Shown here in pieces: positions 17,873 through 30,995 of a stretch of 64,000 bases of DNA. Position 1 is the first letter of the stretch. Each line of letters starts with the position of its first letter. Source of the stretch: Actinernus sp. WN-2022 (Eukaryota > Cnidaria > Anthozoa > Actiniaria > Actinernidae); the NCBI GenBank assembly GCA_030867875.1, contig JAOWCC010000809.1, forward strand, positions 248,001 through 312,000, written 5' to 3'. Position numbers and translations under genes: made by a program. Under the pieces are notes generated by a model. The model was not told the DNA's origin. It saw nothing but the letters and a program-made list of their open reading frames with translations, and did no database searches.

Positions 17873-17966
17873 ATGTCACGACATTTGTGTGTACTTTCTG
17901 CATTGGAGATGTATTTTCAAGGTACATTGGACTTGGAACGCCTAGAATGGTTGCTTCAAAGTATGG
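17873..17966 (+). CDS. possible first coding exon
   Basis: Below an AAGATGGCGGC motif, an ATG opens 31 codons (MSRHLCVLSALEMYF...) that end at a strong donor, ATGG|GTAAGT. The partner exon was not found; the downstream DNA holds an opposite-strand gene. Low to moderate confidence. Confidence 0.3.
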
Positions 17967-18140
17967 GTAAGTATTTGTTTGATCGTTTTTGTGTGGTTTG
18001 CCATTCTTTTAAGACCATTATTTTTACAATGTTAAACTACCGGAAACTGTAGTCGCGAGTGTACTGTCACTGTCAGTGTCCAATTACATAATTTTGCAAT
18101 ACGCTGTGCCATACAGTCATAAAGAACAAAATGAAGTTTG

Positions 18141-21100
18141 TCATACTTCAATAGGTTGCTTCTCCTCCAGAGACTTGTATTTCCTGTAGGCCATGTAGTC
18201 ATATTCATGTGCATTGCGCATGTCGCCATGACATCCCACACATCCTCTGTGTCCACCTTTTTGTGTGCCATCTTCCATCTCTACAGCAGGATTATCCCCA
18301 TTCATCATTCGCATTTTATCACAGATAGGAATATCTTGTGTCACTATTGGATCTGATAGTGTTCGAAGACACTCTCTTCGGGTTGGTACAAAAAGGAGCT
18401 GGTCTGCATCACCTGATCCACTGACTCCAAGCATGTAAAGATGTGGAGCTTCAACCTTGGACTGAACATCAATGGTAGTGTTTGTGCTATGTAGCTGTTG
18501 GTATTCTTGGTTGGATAGGTGAACAGCAGGGTCATATAGCTCTCTCAGAAGAAAGAGCATCCAACCAGAATTGGCAATGCTGGAATGATCATGCCACATA
18601 AGCCAATTCCTTGTGCGTTCATATTTCTTCAAACGCTCTCTCAACTCATCCTCTGTGTCGTGATCATCAATTCTTTCATTCAACTCTTTCATTCTCACTT
18701 TGATGTCTTCAAGTGACATGGACTGGTATTGGTCATCCGTTCTCAGTCGTGTTACATCCTTGTTGTTTTGTAAGGCTTTTGCACGAATGTCAGAAAAGGG
18801 ATATTTTCTTGCTTCCATTGTGCATGTCTTTGCCTCTATGGTGCCTTCTGTTGTGAGTACCAACTTAGTACATTCTGTCTCTAGCACAGGAACACCCAGA
18901 TTATAGTGACCAGATTCCACTTTGCTTCTTATTTCTTTGCGCAGATCAAGATTACTGCGTTGCACAGGGAATGATATCTCTCCACCTGGCTGTTTCTTTA
19001 AACATCTTCTAACTCTTACTCCTGTGTAATATAAAATAAATATGTTATGGTTTTAAGTCTTTATTTTTAGTTCACACTGAAAAGTATGGAGTATACGTAG
19101 GCACAAAATATAAATATGTACATGTAGATGTTACAGGTTAAATTTGATCCTACAAATTAATTTAAATCAAAGTAGGTATTTAGTGGTGGTGTTTTTTTTT
19201 TTTTACTAGATTTGTAGGGGGGGTCACGATTTGTTATGCTACCTTTTAGGGGGGGGGGGGGGGGAGTCAATTTTTTATATGCTTCTCTTTTATAAGGGAA
19301 GGCATATTTTTTTTAATTAAGCACATTTACTATGCCTTATTTATAGGCTTATCCAGGAAGGTGTCATTATTTTTTGAAACCAGAGAACTGCAGGGTCACA
19401 ATTTTTGGACAAGTCACAGTTTGTAGATCTAGTAGCCCTGACAACCCACCCCCCTCCCCCCTACCACTATATAATGTCCAGTCCCTCAATTTAAATCAAA
19501 CTAGGTTCTTTTTTTTTTAACCTCTAGGTTATTCTTGTGTACTAAAAATAAATTCACCATCTCCCCCTCCCTGTGTCCTTACAGTGTAATACATCACACC
19601 CATATAATCAACTATTGTATTGTAATTACCCTATTTTTTTACTGGATCTGTAGGCCAGAGCTTTTTAAAACCACTGTGCCACAGGGGTGATCAATGTGAA
19701 GCACCATACTCATTTAATATTTATGATTGTGCTAGTAGTACCCAGTCCCTCACAGCATGTCTAGTCCAAATATATATGCATATATGAGGTAAAACCTTAC
19801 AATACCTTGGAATTTCACTTATAACTGCACAAAAATTGATGACACAATCCAAAAAATAACCTAGGTTGAAAACATTAGCCTAGTTTGATTTCAATTAACC
19901 AGCTAATATCAAATTTAACCTGTGAGATATAGATGTATGTATAATGATTTTTTTTACCCCAAATACTTTATTTGAAGTTCATGTTACACAAGTCTACATG
20001 TACATGCATGTAGCTAGTATTTAAACTAAATTATTTAAGAGAAGCTGTAATTTAAAAACATTCAAACTATGGATAAAGCAAACACAACTTCTCCCATGAT
20101 GCACCTGAAATTGGTATAAATATGCAAATGGTGGGCTTTAGCTGGATATGCACTTTTCATGCAGTGTTTTAATAATCTGAGAGCATTTGTGTATTTTTTT
20201 AAGTTACAGTCTGTATAATGGTAAGAATAAATTAATGTTGTAAATACAACAAGCCTGAGCCTCAAGTGCAATCTGTAGTCTGTAACTAAAAAATAAGTCT
20301 GAATGGTTTGGCTTTATTACTGAAAAATATTAAAAATGAAACCTGAACTAAACCATAGAGCCAAGTAAAATATACCTACATATACAATGTACCGGTGCAT
20401 TGTATGTGTTTCGATTTGTTCACATTTTATTTATCTGCAGTAGTTTAGCACAAAACTTGATAAAATAAATTAATGTATTCATGAGCTCAGTGCAGCCAGC
20501 CTGAGGACACATGTATGTGAACTGAAAAGTAATTTCCACCAGCCTCCAGTTTAATTAACGCATTTTTTAGTTTCTATGATATGATATTGTAATTATGCAT
20601 GGTAACATTATTAGACCACATACACTGTATTGTACTTTCTCACCTTCACTTTGTCTGTCAAATGGTGTTATGTCCACTCCTTCACTCTTAAGATAGTCCT
20701 TTAGTACCTGACCAGCATTTGGTGGAGAACTCTGACTACCCATCTTCCTAATGTTATATAGCTTGGCCTTTTCTGACCAGTTAACTGGCTCGTCTGCTGG
20801 CCAATGCTCCAAATCGGTCATAAGTTTCTCTAGGTCTCCTGCTATTGTACTGGGACTATGACTCTTTTGACTAAGTGGGGTTTTGCTGTTCCTGTCTAGG
20901 GCTTCTTTCTTTTTCTCAAAAGACTGATTTTTTCTTTGAATGTTCCTAGCATTAAATGAAGTGCGCTGTGACAAATGTGAATCTACATCATCTGTTTCCC
21001 ACATTTCTTCTACGTTTCGTTTGAACTGCCGTTGATCTTGTCTTCTTTTTTTCTTGTTTTCTGCAGGAGTGGTCTTCGTTTGAAGCTCAGCCTCCGGAAC

Positions 21101-21733
21101 GAGAGATATCACTTCACTGAAGGATCGGCCTATTTCGAATGACCTATTTCTTTTACCTCTTTTACTGTGGATTGGGGCTTAAATGGAATTTCAGTGTTAG
21201 CCTGATCTTTCAGCTGAGTGAATGGTGCTCGCTTGGTTGCTGCATTTTTGCTCGAATTCTTACCCACAGGAAAAGCAGTAGTTACTGTAGCGTAACAACA
21301 CTGACAGTCCCGAATTCGATGCATTCGCTTTCTCCCCTCTGCTGTTTTTGTCCATGTTGACTCCGAAAATCGTGTCAAGTAGGCATCTTTTTGTGATTTA
21401 TTCCTCCAGTGACCGATCTTGTCATCAATGATTTTGTAGCCTCTTAAGAAATTTGCTGTTGGAGAATAAAACCTAATAAATACATAGGCCGACCTTAACT
21501 GTGCAGTTGTACTGCAAATCTGTAAAAAAAAAAACTCTTATTATACCTTTATCCAAATGCATCCTGTCGTAATCTTGAAAGTGATCCTTGAATAATCGAT
21601 GCCGCTCTTCCAAAACACGGATTTTGAATTTTGTTTTACTCTCATCTCCATGCCTTTGCAAATTTTCTAAAGCAACACTTTTAGTTTGCCAAATAAATAC
21701 TCTTGCAAAACCACAATTAATTCGTTCAGTCAT
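18141..21733 (-). pseudogene. three-exon gene of expanded unknown family
   Basis: Exons are 21733-21547, 21455-20644 and 19021-18141. The donors GTATAA and GTGAGA and the acceptors CCAACAG and TTACACAG fit, and the phases agree across both introns. Exon 2 holds one lesion: GAAATAGG occurs twice, 14 bp apart near 21120-21140, shifting the frame; without this the total would be an exact multiple of three. The protein is basic in the middle. Its last exon has KYERTRNWLMWHDHS, DGTQKGGHRGCVGCHGD and EYDYMAYRKYKSLEEKQ, which I associate with a high-copy cnidarian family, perhaps transposase-derived; no function is established. The end at a stop (18141) may instead be a donor (GAA|GTATGA). Confidence 0.6.
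19022..20643 (-). other. large intron of the 18.1-21.7 kb gene
   Basis: A 1.6-kb AT-rich intron with a poly-T/poly-G run near 19190-19265 and no exon-like frame. Confidence 0.55.
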
Positions 21734-22239
21734 TTCCAGTCAAGTTAGCTAAGTAATAATATTCAATCTTCCCGCTCGATTGCACTACTGATGCGCATGT
21801 GTATTTGTGACAGACTGCTGCGCTATGCATCGCTAATAATACATATAGAAGGCTGATTGGGATGAATTGCTTCTACTTTCCCACGACGTAAAATGCACAG
21901 GTCCACCTTCAAGAGTCTTAAATAGCCTGAAAAACATCGGTTTACGAACCCCTAGTTCTGTATTTCCTAGTGATGTAGACAACATACTCAATTCCTTTTT
22001 AAAATAGTTTATTCTACCCCTTGAATCACCTATATGAGTGTTGCTTTCTTGTACTGAGTTGATACATTACGTTTCTTTCTTCCTCGTCCGCCATTTTTCT
22101 TTTTCATTCTTTATGGCTTCTGATTGGCTAATTTCGGAAGTCTAAGAGCCCGTCATCTTATGGGAAAGCAGCTTTCTACGAGGTAATATATTCCGTGATC
22201 CGAAACATGACTTGACATCTGCTCCAACTGAATTTCAAA
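21734..22239. promoter_or_regulatory. divergent promoter region
   Basis: This separates the - strand gene starting at 21733 from the + strand exon at 22240. It contains ATTGG/CCAAT-type sites (22121-22135, ATTGGCTAATTTCGG) and ATGGCGGAC-type motifs on both strands (22088-22096 reverse, 22240 forward). A short minus-strand frame, MADEEERN before GTAATG at 22096-22073, could be an alternative upstream exon of the left gene. Confidence 0.4.
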
Positions 22240-22396
22240 ATGGCGGACTTTAGAGTTACTCAGTTGTCGATTATTTTGCCAAATGGGCCGGTAAAAAAAC
22301 AGTCAAATAAAGCTGAAGGAGCTATAACGTTTAGGTCTGAATACTCAACTTTAACTTTGTGCCAAGTATGGTTGTCTTGCCTAAAAGATAAGCAAG
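22240..22396 (+). CDS. first coding exon, unrecognised gene
   Basis: An ATG in the context CAAAATGGCGGAC opens 52 codons (MADFRVTQLSIILPNG..., ending CLKDKQ) up to the donor AAGCAAG|GTACGG. The peptide looks like real protein, with balanced composition and no low complexity. It is shorter than 60 residues. No second exon was confirmed downstream, where the sequence is AT-rich. The family is unknown. Confidence 0.45.
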
Positions 22397-24774
22397 GTAC
22401 GGTTTAGAGAAGAGTCAAACTACTCGATTTATGTATTCTTATTTAATTGACGAGTTACGTTTACAACATAGACCACCATACTGGGCACTTTTCTTCGATG
22501 CATGTATGTGTTGTCAAAATGCAAGCAATCTCAAAGTAAGTCTTGGACGATTTTTGTGGCCCATTTTTGATTTTGTAAACAGATGTTTGAGATCATGTGA
22601 CAGGTCACGTGACAGCTATATAACCGTTTCAGTCATATAATCCAATTAGGCTCATAAATATCTTGCACCCTGCCAAATTTGGGCTCTTTTTGATAAAAAA
22701 GCACAAAAATAAAAAATAAAACCCATTTTATGCAAATACAGGCCCTGACCCAGACCTTAACATGCTTGAGGGTGTACATAGAAGTTCCGCATAAGTCCCA
22801 GGATAAGTGTACACTTACCATTTCAAACCATTGGTCAAACGCCAGAGTGGAGCTACTAGCATTCGTTCAAGATGGCCCAGTTGCCCTCGTCCATTGTGAA
22901 CTTTAAGTGCCCTTACTTTGGATCCATGCTTCTTCGACACGCAGAATTATTCCCAACCTCGACTTCAAATAACCACTCGTGATATCCTTTCACGATACAC
23001 TTTACTACAACATCAATGGCATCAACCTCAGACATGGTGATTTGGTGGAAGCCGGTATGTGAAAACGCTCTGTTCCAGTGATTGTGTTTCATCGAATGAC
23101 AGCAACAGATCTAGACAGCTGATGAAAAAGCAAACTACTCCATGTTGTTTTGACTTCGTTCAGCAAAAACAACTTCTAGTGTCCAGATCTCTCTCTTCCA
23201 ACAAGTGTCTGGTTATTAAGCTATACAGACAAACGTGGCATATTGTTGGTTTGGTTGAGATGTAAAATTTGATCTAAAAAGTGACCTGAATGAACAGATC
23301 CCGGTAAACAAATACATACATACTATGGAAAGATAAATCATGTGTCTAAGTATGAAGACATGACGTTTATACTATTTCAGAGCTGAACTTACAGGTACGA
23401 CTTTGGAGTTTTCTCCAGTTTTAAAGTCCAAGGAAGGTTACAATGTATGTTTGATATTCTTCCATAAAAGTTTTTTTCCTAAACTCAGTTGAGCTACTAA
23501 ACTAGGGGTGTGGCTTATACATGAGTGTTTACGGTATTACATGATTTCTTAATACCTACCCCTAACCCTAAATAAATATATATATATATATATGTTATTT
23601 TTTAATATGCTACAAATAAAGCCACATGTATACAATGTACATTTTAATTTGTGTAACAGAATACTACAGAAACATTTTCCTTTACTGAAACTGAGTATCA
23701 TGTGATTGTGTAAAATTAATTGATTCTCACGAAAAATATTTTTTCTGGCAAACATTAACTACTTACATGTACGTCGTTCTACCAGCGTATTCATTTCTTT
23801 GAAATATTATGCTGTATAGTTTAGAAATTTTAAGCTATTTCTGTACTTAAATTTAGGCAGGTTTTACAATTACTGTTTGAAAAAAATAATGTTGCATTTA
23901 TCTTTTTCAGGTATTAAAAAAGGGTTTCTTTTTCCAAGGGTTAAAAAACAACCGAGGGGTTTATGGGAATTGTGCACGTGGTGTGACAACGTACACGAGA
24001 GCTAGGCTATATTCAGGGGACTGCATGGGTTCAATTCCTGGAACAGCAAATTGTCTTTTTCTCCCTTCTTTCTCAGTTTTCTTAATTTCTTCCTCCATTC
24101 TGCAAATATTTTCAAGCTACATTTCACTCAAGTAATAATTTCCTTCCAGTCAATCGACGGCTCATCTTTTAGGCTTGACTGAATGTATATAAAAATGATA
24201 CATGTATTATACTAGTATACCTAATACAGTTTGTAGGTTAAGTGCATGCTGCCGCTCAGTCGAGGAAGTGTATTTATTTTGAAGAAAACCTACAGTAGCT
24301 CTTTTTTTGGAAAAATATATTACTGGGTGATAAAAATTACAAGGTGTTAGATGAATATGTTCTGTGGTTTTTGGGCTATCGTGCAATCCTGTTTGAGCTG
24401 CTGCAGTGTGTTTTCTCAAAAGTTTGCCCAATTTATTTTAATTTTGTCTCGACCCATCAAATATTTCCTGGTAAATCCACTTACCCTACCAGTTCCAGAC
24501 ATTTTCTTAAGATGCCCAGCACACAAAAAACTGCTGTTCTCTCCGGTGCTCCCTGACCAGTGAAGTTTAAACACCGGAAATTAACTTCAATTAAGAATGT
24601 AATAATTTGTAAATGCTAATAATTGTTTTTTTGAACTGGCTGCTTCACTTTATCGAAGGGCAATAGAAGAAAATTATGTTCTGCTCACCGTCTTGATAAC
24701 ACGAGAGATCTTGCTGTTTGGAAACTGATAGACCTTATCTCCACCCCAAACTATCAAATTATAATTGAAGGCTT
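22397..24774. other. probable intron or intergenic DNA
   Basis: No secure exon. It contains a (TA)n run near 23577-23592 and an isolated B-box-like GGTTCAATTCC at 24030. Short frames on both strands show no recognisable motif. Confidence 0.45.
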
Positions 24775-24892
24775 GTGTGCAAAAAGGGTTTAAGTGACTC
24801 TTGATCACATTCTAAATTCTCCCTTAGAAAACAAAGAATTTGTAGGAGAATGTAGAATGTGATCAGGAGACAATTACACCCTTTTTGCACAC
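24775..24892. repeat. foldback hairpin element
   Basis: Arms of about 50 bp (GTGTGCAAAAAGGG... and its complement ending CCCTTTTTGCACAC) flank a short loop, with GATCACATTCTA paired inside. Small non-coding foldback, probably a MITE remnant. Confidence 0.8.
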
Positions 24893-25566
24893 ATGATTAT
24901 CAAGTTACAAAACATAGCTTGCTAATTAAGTAAACTCATGTCAAAACACAAGATTAAGGAGCTGTAACTTAAATAATTTATATACAAACGAAGACGATCA
25001 GAATTAACTTGAAGTACAGAATACGACAAAGCACTTGCAAATTTGCGTAAATTGCTCTCCACTGCAAGGAATGCGAAGAACATAACCCCATCAAGTTGGA
25101 GAATGCAAACAACCTAGCATATAACCTACACAATAATTATAGTCTATCATTAATGCACAGATCTTGCCCTTCATGCAGAATTGTATCGATCAGTGGCTGT
25201 AAAAAAAATATCCTTCAGTGGTGAGAGGAGGTGTGTATTATGGTTGGCCATGCAAGGCATCGTGGTCAAAACAGGACATCAATGCAACGATCGAACCATT
25301 TCAAGATTTGGTCCAAATTATTAAATTATTGCTGCTTCGCTGGCTGCGCAGCAATAATTGTAAAAAATATCAGTCCATTCAGATCATTCAAGCCTGATTT
25401 TAGGAAAATGGCATGTCAACTGAGTTACAAGGTTATAATGCTGTATCCAGAGTGAAACTAATCATGCTTAATATAATCATAGATTGTTTTGCATTGTAAA
25501 GTAACTACAATGAGAAAAGATTGCAACTTTTTTTTCAATATTTATTAATATTTTAAAACTTCTTAC

Positions 25567-28500
25567 CCTTTGCTTTCCTGTCTGCTTTAGACCGAGGTAT
25601 TCTAACCTCGATACGTTGTGGCAACTTGCATGACTCTGCTATTATTGGGATAAATAAAAAGTAAACTGTATTAATGACTTGTAAAATAAAGAGTCATTGA
25701 AACATAAAACAAGCAAAATGAACATTACAGACATGCATAATTTATGAATGCAGAGATATTCAGGTTTTTACAACATGAAATGTGAATAGGAACATGACAT
25801 GTACATTGGTCATTCTGAGGATATAAAATCAAACAAGCCATCAAAAGTTGAACAGAGGGAGGATAGTTATTTATTAAAAAACTATAGGCTGCACTTTAGG
25901 GCTGTTTACGAACTCTGTAGCCCTAGCTTACTCTAAAGTTTAACATCAGTAGAGGGTACTCAAGCAGATCGAGCATCGCAGAGATGTGCACTCGACAAAG
26001 GCTATCAGTGATAACTGAAGGTGTTAGTGGCCTAGCTGGCCGTGGCCCTTTTATACTGGAACTCCCTGTTTTAACATAAATTATTGCTCTGATAAACTTA
26101 ATAATTAACTTACCATCGTAATTAGAAGGCCTGACTTTAAAGTGCAAGTATAATGCCGAGAAAATAAAAATATATATTGTACTTTTGTGTTTGTTTCGCA
26201 CAAAAAGGTATTAATCTTGCAAATTTTGTAACATTTCTGGCATTTAATCCCCTAATTTTGGTTACTTTTCATGGATCCTGTGACGTCATAAGATGAATCA
26301 ACTACCTCCCAAGAGAAAACTACTACAATAAAATCCCGTAGGTTTCCATTGTGTCATCACAAGATGAATCAATCCCGCAATTCGGGTAGCTTTTATTCTA
26401 GTTGAATTGCTGATCCAGTCTCCCGAAGAAAACTAATTTAGACAACTGAAGTATATTAGAAATAACATTTGGAGCAAAAAGAGTTAATGTTGTTTTATGG
26501 CTTTACTTGCACTTTAACCTTAGTGGTTCCTCTCCTCTCAGGAAGAGAAAATGAAAATAGTGTAATCGTCCAAAGCCATAACCCACGGAGACCCTCGTGA
26601 TGAAAATAACTTTAATAAGAAGTGGCAAAAACATATATTAGAATAAACTAGTTTGGACAAATTTAACCTGAAGTATTTTTTAAACTACAACATATACATA
26701 AACTTTATATAGCTGCTGAACAAAAGGTGGCAAGATAGCTGTCATGATGTCTGGAGAATATGCTTATTGAGTGACACTTTAGGAGAAAGAAATATGTGAC
26801 TGATATGACTTTGTTTTAAATTTTAAGCAACAATAGCAAAATCAAAAGCGTAATTAAACAAACTTCATTGAAAAAATTATACCTCCGCTGTTTTAAAGCA
26901 GTAGTTTCGCATTCGCTGGAGTTGTTGAAGCGTAAAGGGAGCAGCCTTCTTAGGCTCATATGGAACTCTCCCTCGTCTGGTGTCTCTGGATGAAGGCCTT
27001 GCAGACCTTTTAATAAGCTGTTTTATGGTCTGTTTTACAACTGGGAAAAATGAACAACTGCATATATCATATATGTTTATAGTAGAGCAACAACAAGAAC
27101 AACAAACATTTAATAAAAAGTCAATTTTACAAGTATTATTGTCACCGGCAATTAGCAAACTAAGAGCTATTCGTTCGCAGGGGAAAAAAATTGGTTACAC
27201 TAAGAATTGATACAATACAGTACATAAGCTTTTCTGTATCGTAGAAATGAAAAATTATAAGTTTATCAAAAATAACGAGGGTTAATGTAGGCAGGATATA
27301 AGCTAATACTACTATAGCCAAGATTATATTTATTAAAATTTGATCAGAGACAATATTTGGGAGACCTCAACGTAGTCATCCTCTTTCTGAAGTATGTTGA
27401 AAAGCATTTATCTGATCTTTGATTTAAATTGAGGTTAAAAGGACAGGCCGTTAACAAGACGAGGAAGCCTTTCAACAGTAAGTTCAATATATGATCCTCT
27501 TGGTATGGTCGCACCCTTCCTCCTCAGAGGAATGAGAATTCTCCAGGAATTATGCAAAGACAAGGCAGGATGGGATGACAAGGTTCCTCAGTCAGTGCAG
27601 TTAAACTGAAAATATACTCTTGAACCACAGATCCCACTCGGCTGCTGCAGAAAAAAAACTGGGTAAAACAATTTAAACTAGTAGGTAAAAAAATTCAACT
27701 AGGTAATTATTTTCAAAATTGTTTACTGTTAGGTTTTCTAACCTAACCCCTTTTGCAATTTTTATAGAAATGAAACTTTGAAAGGTTTTGAGTACTTCTG
27801 TGAAGAAATGTTTGGCTTACAGAGAATACTCTATGTTCTATGCTTGTTTGAAATGTAAGAACATAAGAAGTACTCAAAACCTTTCAAAGTTTCATATGTA
27901 TAAAAATTGCAAAAGGGGTTAGGGGCACTTTAAATATTGGGCATGGGTTAGGAATTGGATTAGCTGCATGCACATCACCAATGAAGAAGCATTATATTTG
28001 TGTTGTTTAGTAGGTTAGCCCTAAAAACCCTAAATTAGCGAGCACTTGGGTTTACTGTAGTTAGGGCTTTGAATTCAGACTGGATCAAAAATGTTTTGAG
28101 TTTGTTTGACCAATAAAATCGCTGAACAGCAAACATTCGCCCAAACAGATCACTGGAACAAACACACATGTATAGATAATAGATAATAATTTCTAAACAT
28201 TAAACTACAACATTTACCAGGTGCATTCATAGGATTTCCACTTGGGATGACCTTCTGGCTTCCACCTTCTAAAGTCTCAATCCTTTGGTTGTACGGTCCA
28301 GTATGCCCAAAGGCATTGAACCAGTACCTAACGGCAGCTGCATGGCCACGGATGACAGGGGGTTTCAGACCTTTACATTTTAAAGTTCCAAGTCTCTTCC
28401 CCTTTGCTTCGCTCATCATCTCTAAAGTACAGTCATACACAAACAATCTGTTTAGATATTTTTGCTGTAGAAATGGCTTGATCACTTGCTTATTTTGAAC

Positions 28501-30904
28501 CCTATTCACTCATTCCTGTTACATTTCAAGTAATATCTTAGCATGCTAGATGAGAAATAATTATTTTTTTGTCAGTTTACTAAAGCGCCTATCAACATAC
28601 TACTAGGTCGTTTTTCCAGTGCATGAGGTCTTCAATAATATTGTAAATGGTAAACATTGACTCTTCCAGTTGGTCTGCTAGTTTGAGAAAGTACTTTCCG
28701 TTATACAATATTCATCTCAACTGGTTTCTTGGCTCAAATGGCAAAGGGCCATCAACATATTCTTGTTGCCCCCCTCCCTTCGCATTTTTAATCCAATCTC
28801 GTTCCCAGAACTGTTTTGGTCTCAATGCCCCCACTAACCCCACCCCAATATTCAAATGTTTTCTTTAAGCAATATAAGTCGCTTTCCATGTCTTTGTTCT
28901 CTTATGTAAACACGTGGGATAGGGTTGGGAGAACAAGGGGAACAAAGAAATAGAAAGCGTGTTATATTGCTTTTATAAAATAATGAACAGGAAAAAACAC
29001 GAGATAAATCTTACGCACGCACGATCAGAAGATTAATTCTCCTAATAGTAACAGTCATCAGAAATCGACCGACGGTGAGCACAGTGTGCGCGTGGGACAT
29101 CCGTTTGTGGCAGAACTGAGAGATAAGGCATGCTCTGTGTCAGTGTGTGTGGCTTTATTTTGAAAATTCCCCGAAAAGAATAACTCTGAATTCAAGAATT
29201 TTGTTGCTGGAAATTTAAGCCATAATGCATTCAAGGAGTAAAGGACTTGAACTGGGTGTTTTTGTCGCTGAATGTACACAGGAAACCTGATTCTTTGAAG
29301 CAGGTCATTTAGTTGAATGAACTTTTATTTTCGCCAAACTCAATGATCTAGCTGATCTAGCTGTTGGGACCTTACTTCCAATGAGATGAGGCTAAGAGTG
29401 CAAGGTAAGAGGGAAAAACTAATTTTGTTCTGTGAAAAATCAACAAGTTTTGGTTTGGTTGCCCAACTTCAACTGTCACACGTGATTTTCTTTTCATGTA
29501 GTTGTTCATAAAATGCAAGGAGAAAGCTAAAAATCTTATCTGAATTATCAAGCAGGGTGAATGATAACAATAAATAAAGGCTTTCGTCGCTGACAAAAAG
29601 TCAGACTTCAACTTATTATTAATAAAGCGTACTTTTAGTTTGAGATAAAAAAGACATGGAAAACGTTGAAAGAGTGTTGCTTTTCCCTTACTCTATTCGT
29701 CTATCAGGAGGATTTAAAAAAACTAGACTTGTTAGCCATTTATTTGTTTTAGTTTTACCGTACAAGACAAGTTTTATAATAAAAGAGAAGTGGTTTTGTT
29801 TCTTGAATCCGCGAATAAATATATCTCGACCGGGATGATTTGCAAATTTTATAACTTCATGTCAGTCTGTTGTACTTTTGTTAAATATATCTGTCGGTTT
29901 TGCTGATTAAAATCATATTAAAAGTCAACGTTTGGTGAAGACATTCTTTCTTGCTAAAACTAAGCGGGGCAAATATTCCAGAATAAGAATAGAAGGAATA
30001 ATCTCTGGAAATCATTGTTTCAGGCACATATCACGGCATTTTGAAGTTTAAACCCGACAATTCAAATTGTTCAGCCTTGACGGAGCATAAATCCATAAAG
30101 AGTTCATTGGATATGATTTATATAGGTCATGAAACTGAAAGTCGATGTCGAAGGTCACACATTAGCGCATGTTTCGACGAGAACGCATATAACTATAAGA
30201 TTTGGCGGTTGAGTGAGAGCGTTCCCTCTTCCTTACGACGATGAAGGGGAAGAGAAAGAATTGTCATCTTTCTTCTTTCTCTAGCTCTCCTTTAATTCGT
30301 TTTGGGAAACTGCCCTGCCAGTTGGTAGGGAAATGAGAGGAATCCGTCAGCGTTTGAACTCTTAGTCTTATCGCCATTTTATCTGGAAAAGATCTAACCC
30401 TGGGCCGTGCATTTGCACTGGGGTGGATATTTATTGTGTACTGAATCGTAGTACGCTTCCGCAAGTTTCAAAACTTTATAGAGCAATCACAACTGGACAA
30501 AAGGACCACACAGCATAAAATTGGAACGGAGCTATGTAACCAATATCGCCATTGTATTAACTAATGCTCGAGTAATGGGGTCAAAGGATCTGAAGTTTCC
30601 TATTGTACTTACGCATGAACGTCTGAATGGTGGCGGCCATAAAAGGTCTTTTATTTTCACCAAAAAGAACGGCATCGTCTCCATTGCTGGCCGAAAAGTT
30701 CTCAAGAGAAAGGAGACGAAGCTCGTATGTCCGAGACGTTTTCTCATCAAGAGCTTGATTTTTGGCGGTCAGTCTAGCACCCGCCGCAAGGTTTGGTGCG
30801 ATTAAGCCACTGATATCTGCATCGCTACCACAACTTTTGGTATATCTTAAAACGTTCGGGCTCCTGCCCTTGTACTTTTTCTTGGCTGCGGTCTTTGAAG
30901 CCAT
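25567..30904 (-). CDS. multi-exon gene, function unknown
   Basis: Exon 1 is 30904-30613 (start [16 protein letters not shown], donor ATGC|GTAAGT), exon 2 is 28421-28218 (acceptor CTTTAG, donor CCTG|GTAAAT), and exon 3 is 27040-26883 (acceptor TTTCCCAG, donor GAG|GTATAA). Phases agree at both junctions and the three exons total exactly 218 codons. A further exon at about 25633-25567 ([21 protein letters not shown]) and a 21-nt microexon near 26135-26115 are possible. The protein is basic, with [20 protein letters not shown] and [12 protein letters not shown], which suggests a nuclear protein. I do not recognise it. The gene has a CRE/CCAAT promoter directly upstream. Confidence 0.6.
27743..27922. 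repeat. foldback hairpin in an intron
   Basis: Two 57-58 bp arms, CTAACCCCTTTTGCAATTTT... and its complement, are almost perfectly paired around a 65-bp loop. It is non-coding and within the intron between exons 2 and 3 of the 25.6-30.9 kb gene. Likely a MITE. Confidence 0.85.
28868..28972. repeat. imperfect inverted repeat
   Basis: AAGCAATATAA..CGCTTTC at the left pairs with GAAAGCG..TTATATTGCTT at the right, with TCTTTGTTC/GAACAAAG inside, around a purine-rich loop. Intronic, no coding content. Confidence 0.65.
28973..30612 (-). other. intron 1 of the 25.6-30.9 kb gene
   Basis: No exon-like frame was recognised between exon 2 and exon 1. The sequence is AT-rich with scattered short frames. 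Confidence 0.5.
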
Positions 30905-30995
30905 GTATTTCTTTCTCGCAAATACCGTGGATCGGAAGCTAACAATGACGTCAAATCTTTGGGGCTCCTCATTGGCTAAAGTTGGTAGGATTCCT
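30905..30995 (-). promoter_or_regulatory. CRE and CCAAT promoter
   Basis: Directly upstream of exon 1 lie a perfect palindromic CRE, TGACGTCA (30945-30952), and an inverted CCAAT box (ATTGG at about 30970). This close spacing to the ATG is typical of TATA-less animal promoters bound by CREB/ATF and NF-Y factors. Confidence 0.55.

Noticed and set aside
21120..21140. tiny intron in the 18.1-21.7 kb gene
   Set aside because: The gap between possible donor and acceptor would be under 40 bp; a 14-bp duplication explains the frame change better.
24020..24040. second tRNA-like sequence
   Set aside because: Only a B-box-like GGTTCAATTCC is seen; there is no matching A box or SINE tail.
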